64,000 nucleotides of DNA from PALSA-350 sp963794165 (GCA_963794165.1 CAWCCT010000005.1:434001-498000); one strand, 5' to 3'. Counted from the stretch's first letter, positions 51,173-61,455 are shown. The notes: generated by a model from the letters alone, not told the origin. A program made the numbers and translations.

Positions 51173-52552
51173 ATGCCCTCGCGCCGGCTCCGCACAATTT
51201 TGTACGTCCTCAGTGCGCTGGTGGCGGGAGCTGTGCTCCGCCTTTGGTTCATCCACGCTTTCCCCCAGATCCAGGGCGACTCCCTGCTTTATGCGGACAT
51301 CGCCAGAAATTGGCTCACCCATGGCATCTATGGCCGGTCGATCCTTCACCCTGGCGCCCCGGCAACCATAGCCCCAACCCTTGTGCGCTTGCCCGGATAT
51401 CCCGGCTTCCTCGCCCTGTGCTTCGCCATCTTCGGCCAGCAGAACTATCTCGCCGTTCTCTTCCTGCAAGTGGCGATTGACCTGGCATCATGCCTCCTGA
51501 TCGCGGATTTCGTTCGCCGGGTCTGCGGACGCCAGGCCGCAATGACCGCGCTCTGGCTAGCCGCGCTTTGTCCTTTCACGGCCAATTACGTCGCCATGCC
51601 GCTTACCGAAACTCCTTCCATCTTTTGTGTGGCGCTCGGTCTTTGTGCCTTTGCCGCTGTGCTCGAGCGGCCACGCTGGGGATGGATGCTGGCCCTCGCT
51701 TTTGCCTGGAGCTACGCCGCGCTCTTGCGCCCCGATGGCGCCCTTCTGGCCGTCGCCTTCCTGCCCGCGCTCGTTTTCTATGGCCAAAGATCTCTCGGCT
51801 TGGCGCGGTCGATACAAATCGCCTTGCTCTGCGGGCTGCTCGCGGCCATGCCTTTTGCCGCATGGACCTTCCGCAACTGGCACACCTTCCACGTATTTCA
51901 GCCGCTGGCGCCCCGTTCCGCTACCGACCCTGGGGAAGCGAAAGCACTCGGCTTTCAACGTTGGACCAAAACCTGGGTGGCCGATTTTGCCTCGACTTAT
52001 GAAATCTATTGGAATGTGCCCGGCGACGATATCGATGTCCATACTCTGCCTGCGCGGGCCCTGGAAGGAGACCAGCGCAAAACACTCTCGTTGATCGCGC
52101 AGTACAACGATGGCGATGTACTTACGCCCCAGATCGATGCCGGCTTTGCCGCACTAGCCGCCGAGCGAATCCGAGCTCATCCATTTCGTTATTATGTGAC
52201 GCTGCCCCTCTTGCGCCTGGCGGATATGTGGTTTCGGCCCCGAGTAGAGATGCTCAACATAGAGCTGCGCTGGTGGCAGTACCGCCTGCACCATGTGGAA
52301 ACCGGCATTTCGTATGCCTACGGCGCGTTGAACTTGTTCTATCTCGCAGCGGCGCTGGTGGGCGCGTTTTACTGGCCAAGATTTGGCACTGCCATGGTGG
52401 CTTATGTCGTACTACGAAGCATGCTGCTGGCAACCCTCGAGGCGCCCGAGCCTCGCTATACCCTGGAGTGCTTCCCCATCGTGATCGCCTTCGCCGCCCT
52501 GAGTCTCCCGTTCAATAAGCGCGGCGTTTTTGAGGTAGAGTTGGAGCGATGA
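51173..52552 (+). CDS. GT-C glycosyltransferase family 39-like membrane protein
   Basis: A 459-residue protein with about ten membrane helices. The first periplasmic loop, PQIQGDSLLYADIARNWLTH, holds the acidic residue expected of GT-C enzymes that move sugars from polyprenyl phosphates; PLTETPSIFCVALGL resembles the second family motif. The acceptor is unknown. It starts just after the tRNA gene and its stop overlaps the next start (ATGA). Confidence 0.8.
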   Translation: MPSRRLRTILYVLSALVAGAVLRLWFIHAFPQIQGDSLLYADIARNWLTHGIYGRSILHPGAPATIAPTLVRLPGYPGFLALCFAIFGQQNYLAVLFLQVAIDLASCLLIADFVRRVCGRQAAMTALWLAALCPFTANYVAMPLTETPSIFCVALGLCAFAAVLERPRWGWMLALAFAWSYAALLRPDGALLAVAFLPALVFYGQRSLGLARSIQIALLCGLLAAMPFAAWTFRNWHTFHVFQPLAPRSATDPGEAKALGFQRWTKTWVADFASTYEIYWNVPGDDIDVHTLPARALEGDQRKTLSLIAQYNDGDVLTPQIDAGFAALAAERIRAHPFRYYVTLPLLRLADMWFRPRVEMLNIELRWWQYRLHHVETGISYAYGALNLFYLAAALVGAFYWPRFGTAMVAYVVLRSMLLATLEAPEPRYTLECFPIVIAFAALSLPFNKRGVFEVELER

Positions 52553-54996
52553 AATTCTGGGCTTTCCTCATTCTCCTTAACTCCGCTGCCTTGCTGCCTG
52601 CGCAGCTCGCCATCCGCAGCGACGCTATGCCTGAGAAGCCCTTTACCGTGACCGGCCCGCGCGGCGCCCTGCTCGGCCAACAGGATGGGTCTTTCGAAGC
52701 CTGGATCTTTCCCTGGAAGATACTCAGTAACCTGCGCATCTCGGCCGAAATGAAAGACTATGCGGCGCCCATCGACGTCAACCAGCAAGCGGCGACCATC
52801 GAGGTTCAGCCCGGCCATACCACCATTACGTTCTCTCACGCCAATTTCACCATCCGCGAAATCCTCTTCGCTCCGCAGGACGGGCAGGACGGAGTTTTGG
52901 TGTTCTACAAAATAGAGGCTGTTCGGCCGATGACGCTGACGTTCAGCTTCACCCCGGAGATGAAACGCATGTGGCCTGCGCTCTCCGACGATCGGCCTGG
53001 CCCCGAGTGGGTAAAGAGCGGAAACTCGGGCTATTACATCCTGCACATGAATACGCCTGATCACGCCGCCGCGGTGGCGATCCCAGATGCCCAGCCGGGA
53101 ATTCTGCAGCCGTACCAGGAGCGGCCCAAGAATTACCCCCTACAATTTGTCCTGCATTTCGATCCTGCGGCGGATACCGGCAAGCTTTTTCCGCTGCTGA
53201 TGACGACGGCCGATACCGTCGCCGACGTCAAAGCTTTGGGGACCCGCTTAACAGCCCTGGAGGGTCAATTTCAAAACCTCTACAGCCGCACCCAGGATTA
53301 TTACGCACAATTTTCCGCCAGCCACCTCAGCATCGATACTCCGGATGAAAGGCTGAACCAGGCCTTCTCCTGGGCGGAAGTAGCCATCGATCAGTTGCGC
53401 GTCGAGACCACGCCTTCGCACGCCGAGACCGCTTTGGTCGCCGGCTTTTATCCTTCCGGGGATTCGACCAGGCCCGGCTTCGGCTGGTATTTTGGCCGCG
53501 ATGCTCTATGGACGCTGTACGCGGTGAATAGCTATGGCGACTACAAGCTAACCCGGGACGAACTGGATTTTTTGATTGCCCGGCAAAGTCCGGAAGGCAA
53601 GATCCCTCATGAATGGTCGCAGACCGCCGAGCTGCTGGATTGGAGAAGCCTGCCTTACGCCTACGCTTCCGCGGACGCCAATCCGCTTCTCTTGATGGCC
53701 GTCCATGACTACCTGAAGGTGAGCGGGGATGTTCGCTTTGTCCAGGAGCATTGGAAAGCGCTCGCGCTTACCTGGAATTTCGAATGTTCCCACGATTCCG
53801 ACCGTGACGGCATCTACGAAAACACTGAGGGGACGGGATGGGTCGAGTCGTGGCCGCCCGGCATGCCCCATCAGGAGATCTACCTGGCGGCGCTCGACCA
53901 GCAGGCAAGCACCGCGATGGCCGAACTGGCGCGCAGCACCGGGCACCATGACGTCGCGCAGCAAGCAACGGTCCGGGCCGGCAAAATCGGGGCGGCGATC
54001 GAAAAGGAATATCTCCTTCCAGGCGGAGCGTTTTATGCCTTCAGCCGCAACGCCGATGGCACCACCGACCCCAGCCCAACCATCTACCCGGCAGTCGCCG
54101 CATGGGATGGCAGCTACCAACTGCAGCACGCCGGTCCGATGTTGGACCGTTGGGCCGCGGCGGAGTTCTCGACCGACTGGGGGACACGCGACCTGAGTCC
54201 TACCGTCTCCTTCTACGATCCGATCAGCTATCACCAAGGCACGGTCTGGCCGCTTTTCACCGGGTGGGTCTCGGTTTCTGAATATCGCCAGGGACGCACC
54301 CTTTCCGGGTACGCCCACCTGATGCAGAACGCCGGCCTAACCTGGACCCAGGATCCCGGCGCCGTCACCGAATTGCTCTCCGGACAATACTTCGCTCCGC
54401 TGGGGCGCAGTACCTCGCATCAGTTATGGTCTTCCGCCATGGTGATTTCGCCCATCCTGAGAGGACTTTTCGGGCTGGAGTGGGATGCCGCGGCGAACAT
54501 GCTCACCATTACCCCCAACCTGCCGGCACAGTGGGATAAGGCGGCGCTGCACCACGTTCCTTTGGGGGGCGGCGATCTTGATCTGGAGATGACGCGCGAA
54601 GGGACCATGTTGACGGTGCGAGCGACCGGCGCCGCTGCCCAGAAGATTGTTCTGGCATCGCACACGCCGGGTGCAAAGACGGCGGGAAACGTGCTGCGTA
54701 TTCCGCTGCCCGCGGTCGAGGTGGGTATCGACCAGGCTCTGCCCGAGCCTGGCGCGACGACGCAAAAGATGAAAGTAATCAACCAGCAGCCAGCGCTCAA
54801 CTCGCTCTCGCTGACGCTCTCGGCCGCGGCTGGCAGCCATCAGACCATCATGCTGCGGATGAATGATTTGCGCGCCAAACTTCATGTTGAAGGTGCACAG
54901 CTGCCGGCGCCCGGAAGCTCGTCAGTTCGCGCGCTGCAAGTTGATTTCGGCTCGGGCCAAGGCTACGTTGAGAAGACGGTAAAGTTCACATGGTGA
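52549..54996 (+). CDS. Secreted amylo-alpha-1,6-glucosidase-like glycosidase
   Basis: An 815-residue protein with a signal peptide (FWAFLILLNSAALLPAQLAI). An N-terminal beta-sandwich is followed by an (alpha/alpha)6 barrel around residues 270-650: WYFGRDALWTLYAVNSYGDY and KIPHEWSQTAELLDW, and later YHQGTVWPLFTGWV. These match glycogen-debranching-like glycosidases, but export and context suggest a plant or microbial polysaccharide as substrate. The last 150 residues form a beta-domain. It overlaps the GT gene by four bases and the GH127 gene by seven. Confidence 0.8.
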   Translation: MKFWAFLILLNSAALLPAQLAIRSDAMPEKPFTVTGPRGALLGQQDGSFEAWIFPWKILSNLRISAEMKDYAAPIDVNQQAATIEVQPGHTTITFSHANFTIREILFAPQDGQDGVLVFYKIEAVRPMTLTFSFTPEMKRMWPALSDDRPGPEWVKSGNSGYYILHMNTPDHAAAVAIPDAQPGILQPYQERPKNYPLQFVLHFDPAADTGKLFPLLMTTADTVADVKALGTRLTALEGQFQNLYSRTQDYYAQFSASHLSIDTPDERLNQAFSWAEVAIDQLRVETTPSHAETALVAGFYPSGDSTRPGFGWYFGRDALWTLYAVNSYGDYKLTRDELDFLIARQSPEGKIPHEWSQTAELLDWRSLPYAYASADANPLLLMAVHDYLKVSGDVRFVQEHWKALALTWNFECSHDSDRDGIYENTEGTGWVESWPPGMPHQEIYLAALDQQASTAMAELARSTGHHDVAQQATVRAGKIGAAIEKEYLLPGGAFYAFSRNADGTTDPSPTIYPAVAAWDGSYQLQHAGPMLDRWAAAEFSTDWGTRDLSPTVSFYDPISYHQGTVWPLFTGWVSVSEYRQGRTLSGYAHLMQNAGLTWTQDPGAVTELLSGQYFAPLGRSTSHQLWSSAMVISPILRGLFGLEWDAAANMLTITPNLPAQWDKAALHHVPLGGGDLDLEMTREGTMLTVRATGAAAQKIVLASHTPGAKTAGNVLRIPLPAVEVGIDQALPEPGATTQKMKVINQQPALNSLSLTLSAAAGSHQTIMLRMNDLRAKLHVEGAQLPAPGSSSVRALQVDFGSGQGYVEKTVKFTW

Positions 54997-56829
54997 GGCG
55001 CCGTAGTTTCCTGCAGCTTGTGGCCGCCGCGGGCGCGGCAAGCATCGGTGGAAAGCGATTGCGCGCCCTCTCTGCGCTGGCTGCACCCCCGGTACTGCTC
55101 AGTGAATTCGGCTACCGGGATGTTGAGCTTGCCCCTTGCCTGCAGCAAACTCAGTTTGAAGAAACCCAGGCAGTTCTGATGGGTCTGAGTGAGGACAGCC
55201 TGCTCAAGCCTTTCCGGCTGCGTGCCGGAATGCCGGCCCCCGGCGCCGATCTCGGCGGCTGGTATGACGAGTTTGCCGGATACGACTATCGTCACGGGAT
55301 AGACCACGGCTTCGCCCCTGCCGCTTCTTTTGGCCAGTGGATTTCCGCCTTGGCGAGAGGCTATGCGGCGACCGGCGCAGAGGACAAGCGCGCTAAGGTG
55401 GAGCGGCTGCTTGAGGGATACTCAAAAACAATTGGGCCTGCTTTTTACCAGCACTTTCGTTTTCCTGCTTACACCTATGACAAATTAGTGCAGGGATTAA
55501 TCGACGCGCATCAATACTGTGCCCAACAGGATGCATTTTCCATCCTCGATCGCACCACCGATGCCGCGCTTCCGCATCTGCCGTCGAGCGCGCTGGACCG
55601 CGGATCGCAGATGTGCTCCCTCCCGCACGATACTTTGTTTCCTGGGAGATGAGTCTTTCTGTTGGGATGAGTCCTACACCCTGCCGGAGAGTTTGTTCAT
55701 CGCCTACGCGCGTGGGGCGGGAGAAAAGTATCGCGATTTGGCAGTGCGTTACTTGAAGGATGATACCTACTTCGACCCGCTATCCCAGGGAAAGAATGTG
55801 CTGCCCGGGTTGCACGCCTACAGTTATGCCAACGCGCTTAGCTCCGCCATGCAGGCATACCTGACACTAGACAGCGCCAAGCACCTGGCGGCGGCGAAGA
55901 ACGCGTTTCAAATGATTCAGGAGACGCAGAGCTTCGCCACCGGTGGTTGGGGTCCCGATGAGATGTTTGTCAGCCCCACCTCGGGCAAGCTGGGGGAAAG
56001 TCTGACCAAGACCCACTACAGCTTTGAGACACCCTGCGGATCGTATGCGCATTTCAAGCTGACCCGCTACTTGCTGCGTGTCACCGGCGAGGCGCGCTAT
56101 GGCGACAGCATGGAAAGAGTCATGTACAACACCGTGCTGGGAGCCAAAGCATTGCAGCCGGACGGCCGCGCTTTCTACTACTCCGACTACAACATGACAG
56201 GCAGCAAGGTCTACTACCGTAATGCCTGGCCTTGCTGTTCAGGAACGCTGCCGGAGGTGGCTGCCGACTACCGTATCAACAGTTATTTTCAAAGTGCGGA
56301 AGGAGTGCTGGTGAACCTTTACATTCCTTCCACCCTTCGTTGGCAGCAAAAGGGGATGCCCTTCTCGCTCACGCAAAGCAGCAACTATCCCTTTGCGGAT
56401 CAAGTGCAGTTCACTCTAACCGGCACACACCATGCGGAGTTCTCGATAGCCTTTCGCATACCGGGCTGGACTCAAGAGGGCGCGTCGATCCTGGTGAATG
56501 GCAAACCAGTCCCGGCCTTGATTGCGGCGGGAACTTTTGCGAGCGTCCACCGTACCTGGAAGAATGGTGATCGCATTGTCCTGAAGTTGCCGATGTCTCT
56601 GCGCCTGGAAGCCGTGGATGAACAGCATCCCGACACGGTGGCTCTGCTCTTTGGGCCTCTCGTTCTTTTTGCGGTAACAGATGCGCCGCCTGCGCTAACG
56701 CGCGCGCAGTTGCTAGCGGCCACGCGAACCGCGAAGGATGGCAGCGAGTGGAGTATCGGTTCCCTACGACTGCAGTCCTTTCCGGCCATTGGAGAAGAGC
56801 ACTATTCGACGTACGTGAAGGTAGTGTAG
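54990..56829 (+). pseudogene. GH127 (DUF1680) beta-L-arabinofuranosidase, frameshifted
   Basis: The family is split across two frames. The first part (54990-55652) starts with a Tat-type signal, RRRSFLQLVAAAGAASIGG, and includes SFGQWISALARGYAATGAED and YTYDKLVQGLIDAHQYC. The second (open until 56829) has WDESYTLPESLFIAYARGAG, TYFETPCGS-type and PCCSGTLPEVAADYRIN blocks and a C-terminal beta domain. Removing one G from GGG at 55644-55646 restores PGDESFCWDESY. The cause may be a real mutation or a sequencing error. Downstream residues still look intact, so loss is recent if real. Confidence 0.85.
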
Positions 56830-56902
56830 AGAAGTTCGAATATCACTACCTGGACCTGCCACGGATCCAAAGGTAGTGGATGGAAGTTCGAGTACTATTT
56901 CC

Positions 56903-57084
56903 CTGACCTGCCACGAATCTCGGGTGCCCCACATCTCGCTGGTTTTTCGCGAGATGTGGGATACCGCAAAGGTCAGTTTCTAACCTTTACATCCTGAACA
57001 ACTACCGGTTAAGAGCAGTGGTATCCCACATCTCGCGAAAAACCAGCGAGATGTGGGGCACCCGGGATTCGTGGCAGGTCAGGA
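56903..57084. repeat. Palindromic repeat element, family A, copy 3
   Basis: Mirrored arms CTGACCTGCCACGAATCTCG and the reverse enclose GGTGCCCCACATCTCGC...GCGAGATGTGGGATACC hairpins with a CTGG/CCAG change in the loop. A divergent second copy of the left arm (ACCTGCCACGGATC) lies at 56855, next to a repeated GAAGTTCGA block. The whole gap 56830-57178 holds this and no gene. Confidence 0.8.
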
Positions 57085-57178
57085 AACTCCGCCACGAACA
57101 AAGCATTTTCCCCGGTGCTATATGCTTTCGAGGGGCGGTCGAGTGTGACGCCGCACCCAAGGGGAGCATCCATCCTTT

Positions 57179-60043
57179 ATGCACAGGGAGATCTCATGGG
57201 CCAAGGCGATTCAAGTAATTTCCACTTTGTTCCTGCTGCTGACAACGGTTTGCGTTCATGCGCAAACCCAAGTGATCGATCAACTTTGGCAGTTCACTCC
57301 CGACCCCAAGGCACAGTTCACCGTAAACAACGTCGATCGCACAGCAAAGTGGCGCCCGGCCCGGCCTAGCCTTTCCTGGAACGCTCAATTCGACGACTTG
57401 CGCGACTATGCCGGCGTAGGCTGGTATCGGGTCAGTATTTCTTTGCCGCAGCCGCAACCATCAACCCGGCAACTGATTCATTTCGGAGCCGTGGACTACC
57501 TTGCCGAAGTATGGGTCAACGGCAAGAAACTGGGCGACCATGAAGGCGGGTACACCCCATTCACCTTCGATCTAATCGGAAAAGTTCACCGGGGAAATAA
57601 CGAGATCCTGGTCAGGGTCTTTGACCCACCGATGCCGCCTCCTGTCCCACAGCCCTTGAAGAACTCCGGTCCTCCCAAGGAGGTTCTGCGCCCCACTCCG
57701 GCAAAAAATAAAGCGCTCCCCCCACTGGAACAGAGTTTGGATTACAACGAAATTCCCCACGGGAAGCAGAACTGGTACGTGCAGACCAGCGGACTATGGC
57801 AGCCGGTTACGCTGGAAACGGTTCCCATGCGCTACGTCGCATGGGTGCATGTCACGCCTCACAACAGCGGCGATGTAATAGTCGAAGCCAAGCTGGGCGG
57901 CAGCACCAACGGAAAACCACTGCAAGCGCTGCTCTTCGATCCCTACGGCGCAAACACTGCCCAGATTGAGCTTGCCGTGGATGGAACCATGGCCCGCGGC
58001 GAGACCCACCTGGCTCATCCCATGCTATGGGATGGCGACCACCCCAACCTGTATTCAGTGGAGCTCCTGACGGATGGGCAAGTGGTGCACACGCGTTTTG
58101 GGTTCCGCGAGCTCACCAGCGCGAACGGACATCTTTTCCTGAACGGCAAGCCTTTCTACATGCGAGCTGCTCTCGACCAGGACTTCTACCCCGAGGGTAT
58201 TTACACTCCGCCTTCCGCCGAGTTCATCCGGCAGGAGATGCTCACATCAAAGGCCATGGGATTGAACATGCTGCGCTGCCATATCAAAGTACCGGATCCG
58301 CGCTATCTGGAAGCGGCGGACGAGACCGGCATGCTGGTGTGGTATGAGATTCCGGTGTGGAACGACGCCTACCATTGGACACCGGAAGCGGCCCAGCGAG
58401 GAGTGGATACGTTTCACGCCGAGGTGGAGCGAGACTGGAACCATCCCTCAATCGTCATTCAGAGCATCATGAACGAGCAGTGGGGAATGGACTCGACCCA
58501 GGCAAACCAGCGGGCGTGGTTGCTGAATACTTTTCGCGATCTCAAGCAGTTGACCGCGCCGTTGGGAAGATTGATCACCGATGACAGCGCCTGCTGCCGG
58601 GGCTTCCATCTACAGTCGGATTTTGCCGACTGGCATAACTACTATTCCATCCCCGACCACGCTGCCAACTGGGCAGGCTGGGTGCAGGAGTATGCCGGCC
58701 GTCCGAAATGGCTCTTCAGCTCGTATGGCGACGCCATTACCACTGGCCAGGAGCCGCTCCTGGTTTCGGAGTTTGGGAACTGGGGTCTACCGCCATTGCC
58801 GCCTCGGGATCAACTGCCATGGTGGTTCCCCCGCGACTTTGGCGGACGCGATCTCACCCGTCCAGGCGGAGTTTTCGACCGCCTGCACGACTATGGTTTC
58901 GATCGTATCTATTCTGATTACAGTGCCCTTGCCCGGGCGACGGAGGAACACGAATACCTGGCCCTCAAGTACGAAATTGAGCAGATGCGGCAGCGGAGTA
59001 CGATCCAAGGGTATGTCATCACCGAGCTCACTGACGCGAATTGGGAAGCGAACGGGCTGATGAGCATGTGGCGACAGCCCAAAGCCTTCGCGGGCGAGTT
59101 GGGTAAGCTGCAGCAGGATGACGTGGTGATGGCCAACTTCGCTTCCCATAACTTCATTGCCGGGTCTTCCGTGGAACTGCCGCTTGTGGTATCGCATTAT
59201 TCCAGCGTTGTTCTCGAAGGGGCGACCATCCAGTGGCAGACCGGCGACGGACAATCCGGAGCCCTGCCAGTGGCCACTCCTCCTGGGCCGGGCGAGGTGG
59301 CCACGGAAGGAACGCTCAAATTCAAAGCCCCACAGGTGGGGGCAGCGACGCCGGAGTTTCTTCGCCTCCAACTGGTGAATGCCGCCGGGATGACCCTGGC
59401 GCAAAATCGTTACCGCTATGCCGTCTATCCTCAACCGCCGCGGGTCTCGGGGACCGCGGTGATCATCCACGATCCGCTTAACCAGCTGCAGGAGTTACGT
59501 GTAGCGCTCGCGGCCAACGGCTTTTCGGTCGTTGAAGAGAGTGCGGATGGCGTCGCCAAGGCGGTGTGGCTCTCCTCCTCGCTGGACGATGCGACCAGCG
59601 CAAGACTCAGTCATGGCGCGAACGTGTTGCTTCTGGCCGCAAGCCGGGAAGCGATCCCCCAGCCCAATCGATTGAGGATTGTGCCCCGCGCGGGATCTGA
59701 CTTGACGGGTGACTGGGTGAGTAACTTCAACTGGGTTCTATCGTCGAGTCCGCTGTGGCAGCCTATGTCTTCGGTGATCGATGGTTCTATTCTGGGTTGG
59801 GAGGCAGCTTCGGTCACACCCGATTTCGTGATCGATGGATTGCAGGAGCAGGATTCATCAAGCGTGCTGGCAGGGGTCTTCTACGGCTGGCTTAACTCGA
59901 ATCGTGCCTATCTGGCGGACATGCAGCAGGGTCCAGGCCGTATGCTGGTGACGACCTTCCGTTTTCAGACCTACGGTCACGATCCTTTCGCAACCATGTT
60001 GTTGCATCAAATGCTTGGGACGGCGGCAGCGGGTAAGACTTAG
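57179..60043 (+). CDS. Glycoside hydrolase family 2 protein (beta-galactosidase/glucuronidase-like)
   Basis: A 954-residue secreted enzyme. A signal peptide (VISTLFLLLTTVCVHAQ) comes first, then the sugar-binding jelly roll (GVGWYRVSISLPQPQ, GAVDYLAEVWVNGKKLGDHE), an immunoglobulin-like domain and the catalytic barrel. IQSIMNEQWGMD has the acid/base glutamate and LLVSEFGNWG the nucleophile. Additional C-terminal domains follow. A beta-galactosidase would fit with galK, but substrate is inferred. Confidence 0.88.
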   Translation: MHREISWAKAIQVISTLFLLLTTVCVHAQTQVIDQLWQFTPDPKAQFTVNNVDRTAKWRPARPSLSWNAQFDDLRDYAGVGWYRVSISLPQPQPSTRQLIHFGAVDYLAEVWVNGKKLGDHEGGYTPFTFDLIGKVHRGNNEILVRVFDPPMPPPVPQPLKNSGPPKEVLRPTPAKNKALPPLEQSLDYNEIPHGKQNWYVQTSGLWQPVTLETVPMRYVAWVHVTPHNSGDVIVEAKLGGSTNGKPLQALLFDPYGANTAQIELAVDGTMARGETHLAHPMLWDGDHPNLYSVELLTDGQVVHTRFGFRELTSANGHLFLNGKPFYMRAALDQDFYPEGIYTPPSAEFIRQEMLTSKAMGLNMLRCHIKVPDPRYLEAADETGMLVWYEIPVWNDAYHWTPEAAQRGVDTFHAEVERDWNHPSIVIQSIMNEQWGMDSTQANQRAWLLNTFRDLKQLTAPLGRLITDDSACCRGFHLQSDFADWHNYYSIPDHAANWAGWVQEYAGRPKWLFSSYGDAITTGQEPLLVSEFGNWGLPPLPPRDQLPWWFPRDFGGRDLTRPGGVFDRLHDYGFDRIYSDYSALARATEEHEYLALKYEIEQMRQRSTIQGYVITELTDANWEANGLMSMWRQPKAFAGELGKLQQDDVVMANFASHNFIAGSSVELPLVVSHYSSVVLEGATIQWQTGDGQSGALPVATPPGPGEVATEGTLKFKAPQVGAATPEFLRLQLVNAAGMTLAQNRYRYAVYPQPPRVSGTAVIIHDPLNQLQELRVALAANGFSVVEESADGVAKAVWLSSSLDDATSARLSHGANVLLLAASREAIPQPNRLRIVPRAGSDLTGDWVSNFNWVLSSSPLWQPMSSVIDGSILGWEAASVTPDFVIDGLQEQDSSSVLAGVFYGWLNSNRAYLADMQQGPGRMLVTTFRFQTYGHDPFATMLLHQMLGTAAAGKT

Positions 60044-60044
60044 G

Positions 60045-61196
60045 ATGGCCTCTTCGGACGATGTAGCGATACGATACTTTGCGGCGGGCGAGCCGGCTTT
60101 GCGCTGCGCGGCGCCCGGCCGCGTCAATCTCATCGGGGAACACACCGATTACAGCGGCGGGTTCGTCATGCCTGCGGCCATCGATTTCCGCACCATTGCC
60201 ACCATTCGTCCGCGGACCGATGGCCGGATTGTCCTCTCCTCGGACAACATGAACGAACAGGTTTCTTATCCGGCGGACCCGTTGCCGGCCACGGCGAGAC
60301 AGCACTGGAGCGACTATCCGATGGGAGTAGCGTGGAGCCTGGCGCAGGAAGGAGTGCGCGTAGGCGCCTTTGAGCTCTCGCTCGAGGGCAATGTTCCCCT
60401 GGGCGCCGGACTCAGTTCTTCGGCGTCAATCGAGGTAGCTACAGCATTTGCCCTGCTGGAGTTGGCCGGTGCTACGCTGCCGCTCGCCACCGTGGCCCTC
60501 GCCTGCCAGCGCGCCGAAAATGCTTTCGTGGGCGCACGCAGCGGCATCATGGACCAGTTCATTGCCTGCGCCGGGCAGCAGGACCATGCCCTGATGCTGG
60601 ATACCCGATCGCTCGAATATCGCCTGTTGCCCATACCTCCGCACGTGCGGCTGATCATCTGCAACTCCATGGTCAAGCATGAGCACGCGGGCGGCCAATA
60701 CAATGCACGCCGCGAAGAAGTGGAAGAGGGCACACGCATCCTCCATCGCCAAATCCCTTCGATCGTGGCTCTGCGCGATGCCACCGAGGCACAGCTCATG
60801 GAATGCAGGCAGCTGATGCCGGAAAATGTTTTTCGCCGCTGCCGCCACATCATCACTGAGAACAAGCGTGTGGAACTTGCGGCGTCCGCGCTGGAGCGTG
60901 GAGATCTCGCGGCCTTCGGCATCCTCATGGCCGAAGCACATCGCAGCTTCCGCGATGACTTTGAGGCCAGCTGCAGCGAGCTCGATACTCTGGTTGAGAT
61001 CGCCGCCGGCATTCCCGGTTGCTATGGAGCGCGCATGACGGGCGGCGGTTTCGGGGGCTGCACTGTCAATCTGGTCGATGAAAGCAGAGCAGACCAATTT
61101 CGCCGCGACATCCATGCGCGTTATCGTGCGATCACTGGAATCGACGCCGACATCTATCTCTGCCGCGCTTCGGCCGGCGCAAGACGAATCTCCTGA
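60045..61196 (+). CDS. galK: Galactokinase
   Basis: A 383-residue GHMP kinase that makes galactose 1-phosphate. APGRVNLIGEHTDYSGGFVM is the galactokinase signature, VPLGAGLSSSASIEVA the ATP loop and GARMTGGGFGGCTVNLVDE motif 3. The ATG at 60045 lies one base after the GH2 stop; the earlier ATG at 60015 would overlap that gene. It is the last gene of the carbohydrate cluster. Confidence 0.95.
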   Translation: MASSDDVAIRYFAAGEPALRCAAPGRVNLIGEHTDYSGGFVMPAAIDFRTIATIRPRTDGRIVLSSDNMNEQVSYPADPLPATARQHWSDYPMGVAWSLAQEGVRVGAFELSLEGNVPLGAGLSSSASIEVATAFALLELAGATLPLATVALACQRAENAFVGARSGIMDQFIACAGQQDHALMLDTRSLEYRLLPIPPHVRLIICNSMVKHEHAGGQYNARREEVEEGTRILHRQIPSIVALRDATEAQLMECRQLMPENVFRRCRHIITENKRVELAASALERGDLAAFGILMAEAHRSFRDDFEASCSELDTLVEIAAGIPGCYGARMTGGGFGGCTVNLVDESRADQFRRDIHARYRAITGIDADIYLCRASAGARRIS

Positions 61197-61455
61197 TGGC
61201 GCATTAAAGACAAATTAAAAAAAACTCATCTATCCCGCTCGCCACTCAACTTAATCCTTCGACATCCTTTTTCCGGTGCAGCATCTAAATACCTAAAGCA
61301 GCGCGATTTGGCACACGAGGGAGTTTCAAAATATTGGCAATCTCGATTCCCATGTGGAAAATAGAAGGTACCTTCGTACAACTTGTGGGGCATTGAGGCA
61401 CCGCACAGGTAACCTAACGAGAGTATGCTTACCGCAGTAACCCACGAGGTCCGGC

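Noticed and set aside
61290..61340. Possible sigma-54 promoter (TGGCAC with downstream GG)
   Set aside because: The conserved GC at the -12 element is missing at the required spacing.
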